A DNA stretch of 5,658 bases from Acidobacteriota bacterium (GCA_020439725.1 JAGQSE010000032.1:1-5658), one strand, 5' to 3'; shown: positions 1 through 5,658, counted from the first letter of the stretch. Made by a program: numbers and translations. Notes: generated from the letters alone by a model not told the origin.

Positions 1-562
1 TGTTGGTCATGCCGATGACGTCGCAGCCCCACGAGCGATAGAGGTTCGACTCCGCCAGGGTGGAGAACTGCGGCCCCTCCATGACCACGTAGGTGCCGCC
101 GCGGCGGTGCGGGATCTTCAGCGCCGCCGCCGCCGTGAGGAGCTCCCCCCCGAGGCGCCGGCACACCGGGTGCGCCATGGACACGTGCGCGACCAGCCCC
201 TCGCCGAAGAAGGACTTCTGGCGCGCGAACGTGCGATCGATGAACTGATCGGCGATGACGAACGTGCCCGGCGGCAGCTCCTCGCGCAGCGAGCCGCACG
301 CCGAGAGCGAGACGACGTCGGTCACGCCGGCGGCCTTGAGCGCGAAGATGTTGGCGCGAAAGTTCAGGTCCGTGGGCGCGTGTCGGTGGCCGCGACCGTG
401 GCGCGGCAGGAAAGCCACCTCCTTGCCACCGACGCGGCCGAGGATCAGCGCGTCGGAGGGGTCACCGAAGGGGGTCTTGACATGGATCTCGTCGAGCACC
501 TCCATGCCTTCCATCTGATAGAGGCCGCTGCCCCCGATGACACCGATGCGTGCTTGGCTCAT
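1..562 (-). CDS. mtnP: S-methyl-5'-thioadenosine phosphorylase, N-terminal 187 residues (3' end off the left edge)
   Basis: Purine nucleoside phosphorylase superfamily, MTAP branch. The enzyme splits 5'-methylthioadenosine, a by-product of polyamine and other SAM-consuming reactions, with phosphate to give adenine and methylthioribose-1-phosphate for methionine salvage in the cytoplasm. Visible motifs: the N-terminal phosphate loop IGGSGLY (residues 9-15), TPFGDPSDALILG (30-42), RHGRGHRHAPTDLNFRAN (54-71), ACGSLREELPPG (88-99), DQFIDRT (105-111), MEGPQFSTLAES (161-172) and DVIGMTN (181-187). ACGSLRE and the Met-Thr pair in GMTN fit MTAP rather than ordinary PNP or the Pseudomonas-type methylthioinosine phosphorylase. 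The later Asp residues that settle base preference lie outside the window. The family is usually about 280-290 residues, so roughly a third is missing. The ATG at 560-562 has an AAGGAG ribosome site 9 nt upstream. A gap of 112 nt separates it from the oxidoreductase gene, so it may not belong to the envelope operon. Confidence 0.93.
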   Translation of the reverse strand, partial: MSQARIGVIGGSGLYQMEGMEVLDEIHVKTPFGDPSDALILGRVGGKEVAFLPRHGRGHRHAPTDLNFRANIFALKAAGVTDVVSLSACGSLREELPPGTFVIADQFIDRTFARQKSFFGEGLVAHVSMAHPVCRRLGGELLTAAAALKIPHRRGGTYVVMEGPQFSTLAESNLYRSWGCDVIGMTN

Positions 563-571
563 GGTCTGGAT

Positions 572-577
572 CTCCTT
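572..577 (-). promoter_or_regulatory. Ribosome binding site of mtnP
   Basis: AAGGAG on the minus strand, 9 nt (counting from AGGAG) before the ATG at 562. It fixes the start of the phosphorylase and matches where the family's N-terminal glycine loop should begin. Confidence 0.75.
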
Positions 578-651
578 GCAATCGGGCCCGGAGAGATCCC
601 GCGCACCGGCGCGGCGGTGGCAGGGAACGGCCCGCGAAAATGTCGGGATTC

Positions 652-666
652 GGTCCGAAACGGACC
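652..666 (-). terminator. Small perfect hairpin after the oxidoreductase gene, possible weak terminator
   Basis: GGTCCG and CGGACC form a perfect 6-bp stem around a 3-base loop. It begins 8 nt after the TAA stop (675-677) of the oxidoreductase. On the transcribed minus strand no immediate T-run follows, only a short TTTT about 10 nt on, so it is not a canonical intrinsic terminator. The rest of the 563-674 gap has another imperfect stem (CACCG/CGGTG, 604-619) and the mtnP ribosome site. I see no convincing -35/-10 promoter in it. The hairpin may mark the operon end, protect the 3' end of the message, or be chance in G+C-rich DNA. Confidence 0.3.
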
Positions 667-674
667 CTCGAAGG

Positions 675-1601
675 TTAGCAGATCGAGGCCACCAGCGACA
701 GGGCGGTATCGAGGGCTCGGCGCCCCGCGGCACCGTTCACCCAGCGCCGTCCGCCGGTGCCGCGGCAGGCGGCGACGAAGGCCTCGAGCTCGGCGCGCAG
801 GGGCTCGTGGCGCACCACCTGCGGGTGGTCCGAGAGGATCTGCGGCTCGCCGTCGCCCTCGGCGAGACGGAAGCGTTTGATCTCCTGCTCCTGGTAGTCG
901 ACGGAGCAGTAGGAGGCGCTACCGAAGAGCCGGAGCTTGCGCACCTTCTCGAGGGAAACCCGCGACGCGGTGATGTTGGCGACGCACCCCGAGTCGAGCT
1001 CGATGCGCGCGTTGGCGATGTCGATGCGCGGCGAGAGCACCGGGATCCCGGTGGCGCGGAGCTCGTGGACCGGGCTGGGATCGAGGGCGTGGAGGATCTG
1101 CAGGTCGTGGATCATCAGGTCGAGGATGACGTCGATGTCCAGGCTGCGGCGCGTGAAGACACCGAGCCGCTGGGCCTCGATGAAGCGTGGCTGCTCCCCC
1201 AGGTCGAAGAGCGCCTGGACCGCCGGGTTGTAGAACTCGACGTGGCCGACGGCGAGGACCGCGCGGCCCTCGGCGGCTTCGATGAGACGATCCGCCTCGG
1301 CCAGCGACGGCGCGATGGGCTTCTCGACCATGGCGTGGATGCCGCGCTTCAAGAGCGGCACCGCCACCGCCGCGTGATCCACCGTCGGCACCGCGACGAC
1401 CATCGCTTCGACTTCGAGGGCGAGAGCCTCGGGATCCGCGAAGGCCCGCGTGCCGTGAGCCTCGGCGAGGGAGGTTGCGACCTCCGGCCGGAGGTCGTAG
1501 ATGCCCACCAGCTCCGCCTCGGGCATCTCCGACAGGATCCGGACGTGGTGACGCCCGAGGGAGCCGGTCCCGACGACGCCGACGCGGAGGGGATCGCTCA
1601 T
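675..1601 (-). CDS. Gfo/Idh/MocA-family NAD(P)-dependent oxidoreductase, lpxA-coupled (GnnA-like candidate)
   Basis: A 308-residue dehydrogenase with the two-domain Gfo/Idh/MocA layout. The N-terminal Rossmann fold carries GTGSLG (11-16), with Asp36 at the end of strand 2 pointing to NAD binding. The family signature EKP lies at 93-95, Lys94 being the usual active-site lysine. The C-terminal substrate domain has GHVEFYNPAVQAL (119-131), then RRSLDID (151-157) and DLMIHDLQIL (161-170), where His165-Asp166 match the catalytic HD region. These motifs resemble sugar-nucleotide 3-dehydrogenases such as WlbA/WbpB and GnnA. Its ATG overlaps the lpxA stop as ATGA, with a GGAG 10 nt upstream inside lpxA, so translation is probably coupled. 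From that context I infer a nucleotide-sugar substrate. In Acidithiobacillus ferrooxidans, GnnA lies next to lpxA and oxidises the 3-position of UDP-GlcNAc before transamination by GnnB. No aminotransferase is visible here, so the symbol is withheld. The family call is firm and the substrate is not. Confidence 0.92.
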   Translation of the reverse strand: MSDPLRVGVVGTGSLGRHHVRILSEMPEAELVGIYDLRPEVATSLAEAHGTRAFADPEALALEVEAMVVAVPTVDHAAVAVPLLKRGIHAMVEKPIAPSLAEADRLIEAAEGRAVLAVGHVEFYNPAVQALFDLGEQPRFIEAQRLGVFTRRSLDIDVILDLMIHDLQILHALDPSPVHELRATGIPVLSPRIDIANARIELDSGCVANITASRVSLEKVRKLRLFGSASYCSVDYQEQEIKRFRLAEGDGEPQILSDHPQVVRHEPLRAELEAFVAACRGTGGRRWVNGAAGRRALDTALSLVASIC

Positions 1602-2422
1602 CCGCGGGCGTCTCCGCCGCGACCGCCGCGGCGTCCCGGCAAGGCCTTGATGACGCCGCGCTGGGCGCTCTCGACGAAGGCCACCAGGTGGTCGACCTCG
1701 GGGTGCCCGCCGAGCTCTCCGCGCAGGCGCTCGAGGGCCTGGGTGGTGTTGAGCTTCGATGCCAGGAAGATCTTGAGGGCCTGCTCGAGGCGGCCGATGG
1801 CATCGGCGTCGAAGCCCTTGCGCTTCAAGCCGATGGAGTTGAGGCCGTAGGTGGCGGGTTTGCCGCCGACCGTCTTGACGTAGGGCAGCGCGTCCATGGT
1901 GATCACCGAGTAGCCGCCGATGTAGGCGTGGCAGCCGACACGGCAGAACTGGTGCACCGCCGAGAAGGCGCTGATGGTGGCGTCGCTCTCGACCTCGACA
2001 TGACCGGCGAGGGTGGCGCAGTTGGCCATCACCACCCGATCGCCGACGATGCAGTCGTGGGCGACGTGGGTGTAGACCATGAACAAGCAGTCGCTGCCGA
2101 TGGTGGTCAGCGAGCGCCCGTGCCCCGTCCCACGGTGCACGGTGACGAACTCGCGAAACTGGTTGCGGTCCCCGATCTCGAGGGCGGTGTCCTCGCCCCG
2201 GTATTTGAGGTCCTGGGGCTCGAAGCCGAGGGTCGCCTTGGGGAAGACGCGGTTCTCACGCCCCATGCGGGTCGGTCCCTCGATATGGGCACCGGCACCG
2301 ATCTCCGAACCTTCGCCGATCACCACGCCGGCGCCGATCACCGCGAAGGGGCCGACCCGGACACCGTCCGCCAGCTCCGCGCCGGGATCGACGACCGCGG
2401 TCTCATGGATGTCGATGGCCAT
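1598..2422 (-). CDS. lpxA: Acyl-ACP--UDP-N-acetylglucosamine O-acyltransferase
   Basis: First enzyme of lipid A synthesis. It transfers an (R)-3-hydroxyacyl chain from ACP to the 3-position of UDP-GlcNAc in the cytoplasm as a homotrimer. The protein has 274 residues against 262 in E. coli, with hexapeptide repeats of the left-handed beta-helix from about residue 10 to 185. Key residues align with an offset of 3 to E. coli: Gln70-Asp71 in PQDLKY, the catalytic base His122 in HVAHD, His141 in LAGH, His157 in VHQF and Arg201 in LKRKGF. Gly170 matches E. coli Gly173, part of the acyl-chain ruler, while Val173 replaces E. coli Gly176. The helical C-terminal domain is followed by an extra Gly/Arg-rich tail of about 13 residues whose end overlaps the next gene by 4 nt. 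The ATG at 2420-2422 has GGGGAG 6 nt upstream and lies 18 nt after fabZ. Confidence 0.97.
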   Translation of the reverse strand: MAIDIHETAVVDPGAELADGVRVGPFAVIGAGVVIGEGSEIGAGAHIEGPTRMGRENRVFPKATLGFEPQDLKYRGEDTALEIGDRNQFREFVTVHRGTGHGRSLTTIGSDCLFMVYTHVAHDCIVGDRVVMANCATLAGHVEVESDATISAFSAVHQFCRVGCHAYIGGYSVITMDALPYVKTVGGKPATYGLNSIGLKRKGFDADAIGRLEQALKIFLASKLNTTQALERLRGELGGHPEVDHLVAFVESAQRGVIKALPGRRGGRGGDARG

Positions 2423-2428
2423 GGCTGT

Positions 2429-2434
2429 CTCCCC
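2429..2434 (-). promoter_or_regulatory. Ribosome binding site of lpxA
   Basis: GGGGAG on the minus strand, 6 nt before the lpxA ATG and inside the 18-nt fabZ-lpxA gap. It supports starting LpxA at MAIDIHETA, which matches the family N-terminus. Confidence 0.7.
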
Positions 2435-2440
2435 TACCGC

Positions 2441-2887
2441 TCAGCGGTCGACGATCCCCGACGACAGCTCGGCTTCCGCGGCCAGCTTGCCGTCGACCAT
2501 CGCCTTCGCCTGGACCTTGCAGAAGCTCTCGCGCAGGCGGAGCACGTCGATCTCGTAGCGCAGCTGGTCCCCTGGCGTCACCGGCCGGCGAAAGCGCGCG
2601 CGGTCGATCCCCATGAAATAGAGCAGCTTCTGGTCGCGCTCTTCACGGTTGGCGAGGAGCAGCAGCCCCGCCGCCTGGGCCATGCCCTCGATGATCAACA
2701 CACCGGGCATCACCGGGTGCCCGGGGAAATGCCCGACGAAGAACTCTTCGTTGACGGTGACGTTCTTGAGCGCCACGATGCGCTTCTCGGGCTCCATCTC
2801 GAGGACCCGGTCCACCAACAGGAACGGGTAGCGGTGCGGCAGGATCGAGGCGATCCAGCGGCTGTCCCAGACACCTTTGTCGCTCAA
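2441..2887 (-). CDS. fabZ: (3R)-hydroxyacyl-ACP dehydratase FabZ (TTG start)
   Basis: A hot-dog-fold dehydratase of 148 residues, the usual family length. It converts (3R)-hydroxyacyl-ACP to trans-2-enoyl-ACP in type II fatty acid elongation and so competes with LpxA and LpxD for hydroxyacyl-ACP. Motifs: LPHRYPFLLVDRV (16-28), GHFPGHPVMPG (52-62) with catalytic His53, and IIEGMAQAAG (65-74) with catalytic Glu67 at the normal 14-residue spacing. FMGIDRARFRRPVTPGD follows in the second half, with the conserved basic and Gly-Asp pattern. The start is TTG at 2885-2887, only 1 nt after the lpxD TGA. It is supported by GGAGG 6 nt upstream and by the normal distance of 16 residues to the LPHR motif. 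I see no competing ATG at a plausible place. Lying between lpxD and lpxA is the classic arrangement and argues for FabZ over FabA, whose motif and context differ. Confidence 0.97.
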   Translation of the reverse strand: MSDKGVWDSRWIASILPHRYPFLLVDRVLEMEPEKRIVALKNVTVNEEFFVGHFPGHPVMPGVLIIEGMAQAAGLLLLANREERDQKLLYFMGIDRARFRRPVTPGDQLRYEIDVLRLRESFCKVQAKAMVDGKLAAEAELSSGIVDR

Positions 2888-2888
2888 C

Positions 2889-3923
2889 TCACTCCTCCTC
2901 CGCAGCTGCTTCGAGAGCCTCGACAGCCCGTTCGAGGGCGTCGAGCCGTCGGTCCTGGTCGCGGCCCCGCGCCGCGGCGATCACCTGCCGTCGCCACTGG
3001 CGCAGGTCCACCGCCGGGATGCCGGCCACCTTGCGACCGGCCTCGACCCCCTGGAGCACCGCCGACTTGGCGGCTACCTGGACGCCGTCACCGATCTCCA
3101 GGTGACCGGCGGAGCCCGCCTGACCGCCGAGCACGACGTAATTCCCGAGACGAGCGCTGCCCGCGATACCGGCCTGGCCGCAGAGGATACACCCCTTGCC
3201 CAGCTGGACGTTGTGCCCCACCTGGACCAGGTTGTCGATCTTGGTGCCGTCGCCGACCCGCGTCTCGCCGAGGGTCGCGCGGTCGATGGCCGAGTTGGCG
3301 CCGATCTCGACGTCGTCGCCGATCACCACCCGACCGACCTGGGGCACCTTGTGGTGGACGCCACCGTGGCTGGCGTAGCCGAAGCCGTCGGCTCCGAGCA
3401 CCGCACCGGCGTGGACGATCGTATTGTCACCCACTTCGGTGCCATCGTACAGAACCGTATGGGCATGGAGGGTCGCGCCGGTGCCGATGCGACAGTCACG
3501 GCCGATGATGACCCCGGGGTGGATCTCGGCGCCGGGGCCTACGCGGCTGCCTGCACCGACCACCGCGTAGGCGCCCACCGACGCCGTCGCATCGACCGCC
3601 GCACCCTCCTCGATCACCGCCGTCGGGTGGAGGCCGGCGGGACGGCGCCGCCGAGGGTGGAAGAGGGCGATGACCCGGGCCAGGGCGAGGGCCGGGTCAT
3701 CGGCCACCACCAGATCCTTGCCCGGCAGCTCGACGTCCGGTCCGACCAAGAGGGCCCTGGCCCGGCAGCCTTCGGCCCGCGAGCGGTAGCGCGCGTGGGT
3801 GAGGAAGGACAGATCATCCTCCCCCGCCGCCTCGAGGGTGTCGATGGCTCGGACCTCGCGGTCCGGGTCCCCCACCACGTGGCCGCCGACAGCCTCGGCC
3901 ACCGCGGCCAGCCGGAGGGACAC
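2889..3923 (-). CDS. lpxD: UDP-3-O-(3-hydroxyacyl)glucosamine N-acyltransferase (GTG start)
   Basis: Third step of lipid A synthesis: transfer of a 3-hydroxyacyl chain from ACP to the free 2-amino group of UDP-3-O-acyl-glucosamine, in the cytoplasm as a trimer. The 344 residues match the family (about 340). The N-terminal uridine-binding domain (about 1-95) includes the DDLSFL segment (36-41). A left-handed beta-helix of hexapeptide repeats runs from about 98 to 300, with HPTAVI (99-104) at its entry and GADGFGY (177-183). The catalytic base is His237 in VGHN, equivalent to E. coli His239, and His274 in AGHLEI matches E. coli His276. A C-terminal helix rich in Ala, Glu and Arg ends in three Glu codons. 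The start is GTG at 3921-3923, 5 nt after skp, with a weak GGAAAG 8 nt upstream. This start gives the usual SLRLAAVAEAV opening of the family. The protein is complete with no frameshift. Confidence 0.97.
   Translation of the reverse strand: MSLRLAAVAEAVGGHVVGDPDREVRAIDTLEAAGEDDLSFLTHARYRSRAEGCRARALLVGPDVELPGKDLVVADDPALALARVIALFHPRRRRPAGLHPTAVIEEGAAVDATASVGAYAVVGAGSRVGPGAEIHPGVIIGRDCRIGTGATLHAHTVLYDGTEVGDNTIVHAGAVLGADGFGYASHGGVHHKVPQVGRVVIGDDVEIGANSAIDRATLGETRVGDGTKIDNLVQVGHNVQLGKGCILCGQAGIAGSARLGNYVVLGGQAGSAGHLEIGDGVQVAAKSAVLQGVEAGRKVAGIPAVDLRQWRRQVIAAARGRDQDRRLDALERAVEALEAAAEEE
2892..2900 (-). promoter_or_regulatory. Ribosome binding site of fabZ, made from the last codons of lpxD
   Basis: GAGGAGGAG encodes the final three Glu residues of LpxD and also supplies GGAGG (2894-2898) 6 nt before the fabZ TTG. 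It decides the non-ATG start of fabZ and implies coupling, since ribosomes finishing lpxD pass directly over it. Confidence 0.7.
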
Positions 3924-3928
3924 AGGGC

Positions 3929-4474
3929 TTACTTTCCGCCGGCCGCCTGATCGAGGCGGGTGATCACCTTGGCGGTGATGTCGATGGCGTCGTCGGCGTA
4001 GAGCAGACCGCTCTGGTACTTGTTGAAGATCAGGGTGTAACCCTCCTCGTCGCCGATCTTCGAGATCACGGGCAGGATCTTCTTCTCGATGTCTGCCATC
4101 AGCGCGTCGCCCTTCTTCTGCAGCTCGCGGTTGGCGTCGTCCTGAGCGCGCTTGAAGGCGATGGCCTTGTCCTCGTACTCCTTCTGCAGCTCGGCGAGCT
4201 TGTCCTCGGCGAGGGAGAGGGTGCCTTCCTCGGCGCGCTTCTTGAGCGCCGCCAGCTCCTGGCTCCTGCCTTCGAGCTCGGTCCGCTTGGCCGCCTGCAG
4301 GCGCTCGATCTCGGCCTGCGCCGTCTTGCCGCTCTGCGACTGGGCGAGGATCTGTTGCACGTCGATGACCGCCACCTTGGTCGAGGTCTGGGCTTGAGCC
4401 GGCGCGGCGCCGACGGTGAGCAGAAGACCGGCGAAGGCGAGGCTGGCGAGGGTCAGGGAAACTCGTGAAAGCAT
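3929..4474 (-). CDS. skp: OmpH/Skp-family periplasmic chaperone
   Basis: A small secreted chaperone that holds unfolded outer-membrane proteins in the periplasm and hands them to the Bam complex. The protein is 181 residues. A Sec signal peptide covers 1-28: Arg4, a hydrophobic core LTLASLAFAGLLLTVG, then AQA at 26-28 as the likely cleavage site. The mature part opens with the family strand KVAVIDVQQIL (33-43). Residues about 48-135 form a long charged coiled coil rich in Ala, Glu, Lys, Gln and Leu. The chain closes with the conserved GYTLIFNK (145-152) and DAIDITAKVITRLD (162-175), the usual OmpH C-terminal strand and helix. The ATG at 4472-4474 is chosen over longer in-frame starts because it gives the signal peptide at the N-terminus and has AGGAG 8 nt upstream. 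Any longer form would run back into bamA. It lies 19 nt after bamA, its classic partner. Confidence 0.93.
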   Translation of the reverse strand: MLSRVSLTLASLAFAGLLLTVGAAPAQAQTSTKVAVIDVQQILAQSQSGKTAQAEIERLQAAKRTELEGRSQELAALKKRAEEGTLSLAEDKLAELQKEYEDKAIAFKRAQDDANRELQKKGDALMADIEKKILPVISKIGDEEGYTLIFNKYQSGLLYADDAIDITAKVITRLDQAAGGK

Positions 4475-4482
4475 CGAATCAT

Positions 4483-4487
4483 CTCCT
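4483..4487 (-). promoter_or_regulatory. Ribosome binding site of skp
   Basis: AGGAG on the minus strand 8 nt before the ATG at 4474, within the 19-nt bamA-skp gap. It separates the true start from longer in-frame extensions that overlap bamA. Confidence 0.75.
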
Positions 4488-4493
4488 TGAGGG

Positions 4494-5658
4494 TCAAAAG
4501 CTTGAACCGATTGAGAACTTGAAGCTGTCGAAACGGTCGTCGGCGAGCGGATCGAGATTCTGCGCGTAGATGAAGCGCAGCGGCGCACCGAAGAGCGGCA
4601 CGAGGACCCGGACCTCGGCGCCGTAGGAATACCGCATCCCCTGGAAGCCGTAGCTCTGATTCTCGTCGAAGACGTTGCCGCCGTCCAGGAAGAGCAGGAA
4701 ACGGAAGGGACTGTTGGTCAGGAAGTGGTACTCGACGTTGAACTGCAGGAACTTGTCGCCGCCCAACGGGATGTTGAGGTTGTCGGGTACGGTCACGCCA
4801 TTCTCGTCGCGCACCCAGATCGAGCGGTAGTCGAAGCCGCGCACGCTGTTCTCGCCGCCGAGGAAGAAGCGGTCGAGGCGCGACAGCTCGTACCCGTCGA
4901 AGCCGGTGATGTAGCCGGCCTCGGCGTTGAACCCGAAGACGGTCTTGATGCGCCCCTGGGTGACGGGCCGGTAGAAGGTGTAGGTGAGCTGCGGGCGGAC
5001 GAAGTTCTGCGTCGCGCCGAGGATGCCGCCGGCGTACTCGACCGACGCGCTGAGCTTTTGGCCGCGGGTCGGCTCGAAGGGGCTGTCGATGCTGTTGTAG
5101 ACGAAGACCGGGCGGATCGACGAGGCGCTGAAGTTGAGGTCCGACTGCACCGGGTTGCCCTCGGCGTCGAGGAAGACCGTCGTGTCCTCGTAGTCCGAGC
5201 GCGTGTAGGTGATGCTGGCGCTCGAGAACAAGCCCAGGTTCCGGCCATAGGTCAGCGAGCCGCCCTGGCTCTTGCGGATCAGCCGCTGGCCGGTGAGCAG
5301 TGTGTAGTCCTCGTCGCGCTTGAACAACCGGACGCCAACGTTCTGCGGCCGGTCGCGGAACCAGGGGATGTAGTACGACAGGTCGAAGTAGTTGCGCACC
5401 TTGCCGCCCTGGTACTGGACGCCGAGGGTCTCGCCGCGGCCGAGGAAGTTCTGGGTGCGTACCGACAGCTGGGCGAAGAAGCCGTCGAACTCGCTCCAAC
5501 CGCCACCGAACTGCAGCTCGGTGCGATCCGCTTCCTGGCCCTTGATGATCAGGTCGATGGTCTTCTTGTCGTCGTCGACGTTGACGATCTGTACCGGGTC
5601 CTCCTCGTCGACCTTGAAGTAGCCCAGCTGCTTGATCTTGAGCAGGCTGTTCTGGATC
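4494..5658 (-). CDS. bamA: Outer membrane protein assembly factor BamA, C-terminal 387 residues (5' end off the right edge)
   Basis: Omp85-family core of the Bam machine that folds and inserts beta-barrel proteins into the outer membrane. The visible part begins near the end of the last POTRA domain (QLGYFKVDEED) and continues through the full C-terminal barrel. GGGWSEFDGFFAQLS and QNFLGRGETLG mark the entry into the barrel. Many alternating aromatic and hydrophobic strands follow. The loop-6 signature VRGF is encoded at 4833-4844, preceded by FFLGGENS. FLDGGNVFDE, YGAEVRVLVPLFGAPLRF and FKFSIGSSF lie near the end. The terminal phenylalanine directly before the TGA is the aromatic beta-signal expected of an outer-membrane barrel. 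Full BamA proteins run about 750-900 residues, so roughly half is present. The frame is open to the right edge without a start. The V at 5397-5399 is a GTG codon inside the gene and not its beginning. An Asp-rich stretch (VDDDKK) lies just before the barrel. Confidence 0.96.
   Translation of the reverse strand, partial: IQNSLLKIKQLGYFKVDEEDPVQIVNVDDDKKTIDLIIKGQEADRTELQFGGGWSEFDGFFAQLSVRTQNFLGRGETLGVQYQGGKVRNYFDLSYYIPWFRDRPQNVGVRLFKRDEDYTLLTGQRLIRKSQGGSLTYGRNLGLFSSASITYTRSDYEDTTVFLDAEGNPVQSDLNFSASSIRPVFVYNSIDSPFEPTRGQKLSASVEYAGGILGATQNFVRPQLTYTFYRPVTQGRIKTVFGFNAEAGYITGFDGYELSRLDRFFLGGENSVRGFDYRSIWVRDENGVTVPDNLNIPLGGDKFLQFNVEYHFLTNSPFRFLLFLDGGNVFDENQSYGFQGMRYSYGAEVRVLVPLFGAPLRFIYAQNLDPLADDRFDSFKFSIGSSF

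Noticed and set aside
919..1803. Second minus-strand frame of 294 codons overlapping the oxidoreductase and the lpxA end
   Set aside because: Arg/Pro/Ser-rich shadow in the wrong frame. The conserved protein motifs all lie in the other frame.
537..1850. Open frame of 437 codons on the plus strand across the oxidoreductase gene
   Set aside because: It is low-complexity antisense translation of a clear Gfo/Idh/MocA gene, with no ribosome site or family motif.
1475..3508. Open frame of 677 codons on the plus strand, antisense to lpxA, fabZ and lpxD
   Set aside because: Its translation is rich in Arg, Asp, Gly and His with no recognisable domain, and it runs opposite well-identified enzymes. 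In G+C-rich DNA, stop codons are rare in the antisense frames, which explains its length.
2950..3620. Possible DNA-level tandem repeats in lpxD, and likewise in lpxA
   Set aside because: The periodicity is the hexapeptide repeat of the left-handed beta-helix fold at the protein level. The DNA copies are not near-identical, so these are not repeat elements.
2877..3950. Open frame of 357 codons on the plus strand opposite lpxD
   Set aside because: Mirror of the hexapeptide-repeat codons of lpxD. The apparent repeats (runs of Ala, Asp, Val, Gly, His) come from the beta-helix repeats on the other strand.
4475..4588. Longer N-terminus for the Skp-family protein (38 extra residues)
   Set aside because: It would overlap the end of bamA and bury the signal peptide. 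The ATG at 4474 has a good ribosome site and puts the signal sequence at the N-terminus.
4494..5399. A separate 301-residue barrel protein starting at 5399
   Set aside because: The codon is an internal GTG (Val). The same frame stays open to the right edge with continuous BamA sequence including the POTRA end, so this is one gene cut by the window.

Overview
The window is a compact block of seven genes, all on the minus strand. It is G+C-rich, with mostly G/C third codon positions, and it reads as part of the envelope-biogenesis locus of a Gram-negative (diderm, LPS-making) bacterium. Genes, right to left in transcription order: bamA (3' part only, cut by the right edge), skp/ompH, lpxD, fabZ, lpxA, a Gfo/Idh/MocA oxidoreductase, then, after a gap of about 110 bases, a 5'-methylthioadenosine phosphorylase gene cut by the left edge. 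The order bamA-skp-lpxD-fabZ-lpxA is conserved widely among diderms. The oxidoreductase directly after lpxA, together with the style of the BamA and LpxA proteins, reminds me of Acidobacteriota. That placement is an impression from sequence style; no search was run.

Region by region. 4494-5658 encodes the end of BamA: the tail of the last POTRA domain plus the whole C-terminal barrel. 3929-4474 encodes a small periplasmic chaperone with a signal peptide. 2889-3923 (lpxD), 2441-2887 (fabZ) and 1598-2422 (lpxA) supply acyl transfer and fatty-acid dehydration for lipid A. 675-1601 is a nucleotide-sugar-type dehydrogenase whose ATG overlaps the lpxA stop codon. 563-674 is non-coding and holds a small perfect hairpin and the mtnP ribosome binding site. 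1-562 is the first two thirds of mtnP.

How the genes work together. BamA inserts outer-membrane proteins and Skp escorts them across the periplasm. LpxA and LpxD add the 3-hydroxyacyl chains of lipid A, and FabZ competes for the same 3-hydroxyacyl-ACP pool, so the cluster couples outer-membrane protein and lipid supply. Gaps inside the block are 19, 5, 1 and 18 nt, followed by a 4-nt overlap, consistent with a single operon and translational coupling. lpxD starts with GTG and fabZ with TTG. The oxidoreductase may modify the sugar nucleotide used by LpxA, as GnnA does in Acidithiobacillus ferrooxidans, but its GnnB aminotransferase partner is not in view.

This is mostly well-understood housekeeping sequence. 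I found no mobile element, CRISPR array, RNA gene or clearly new system. The one question of real interest is the substrate of the lpxA-coupled oxidoreductase.
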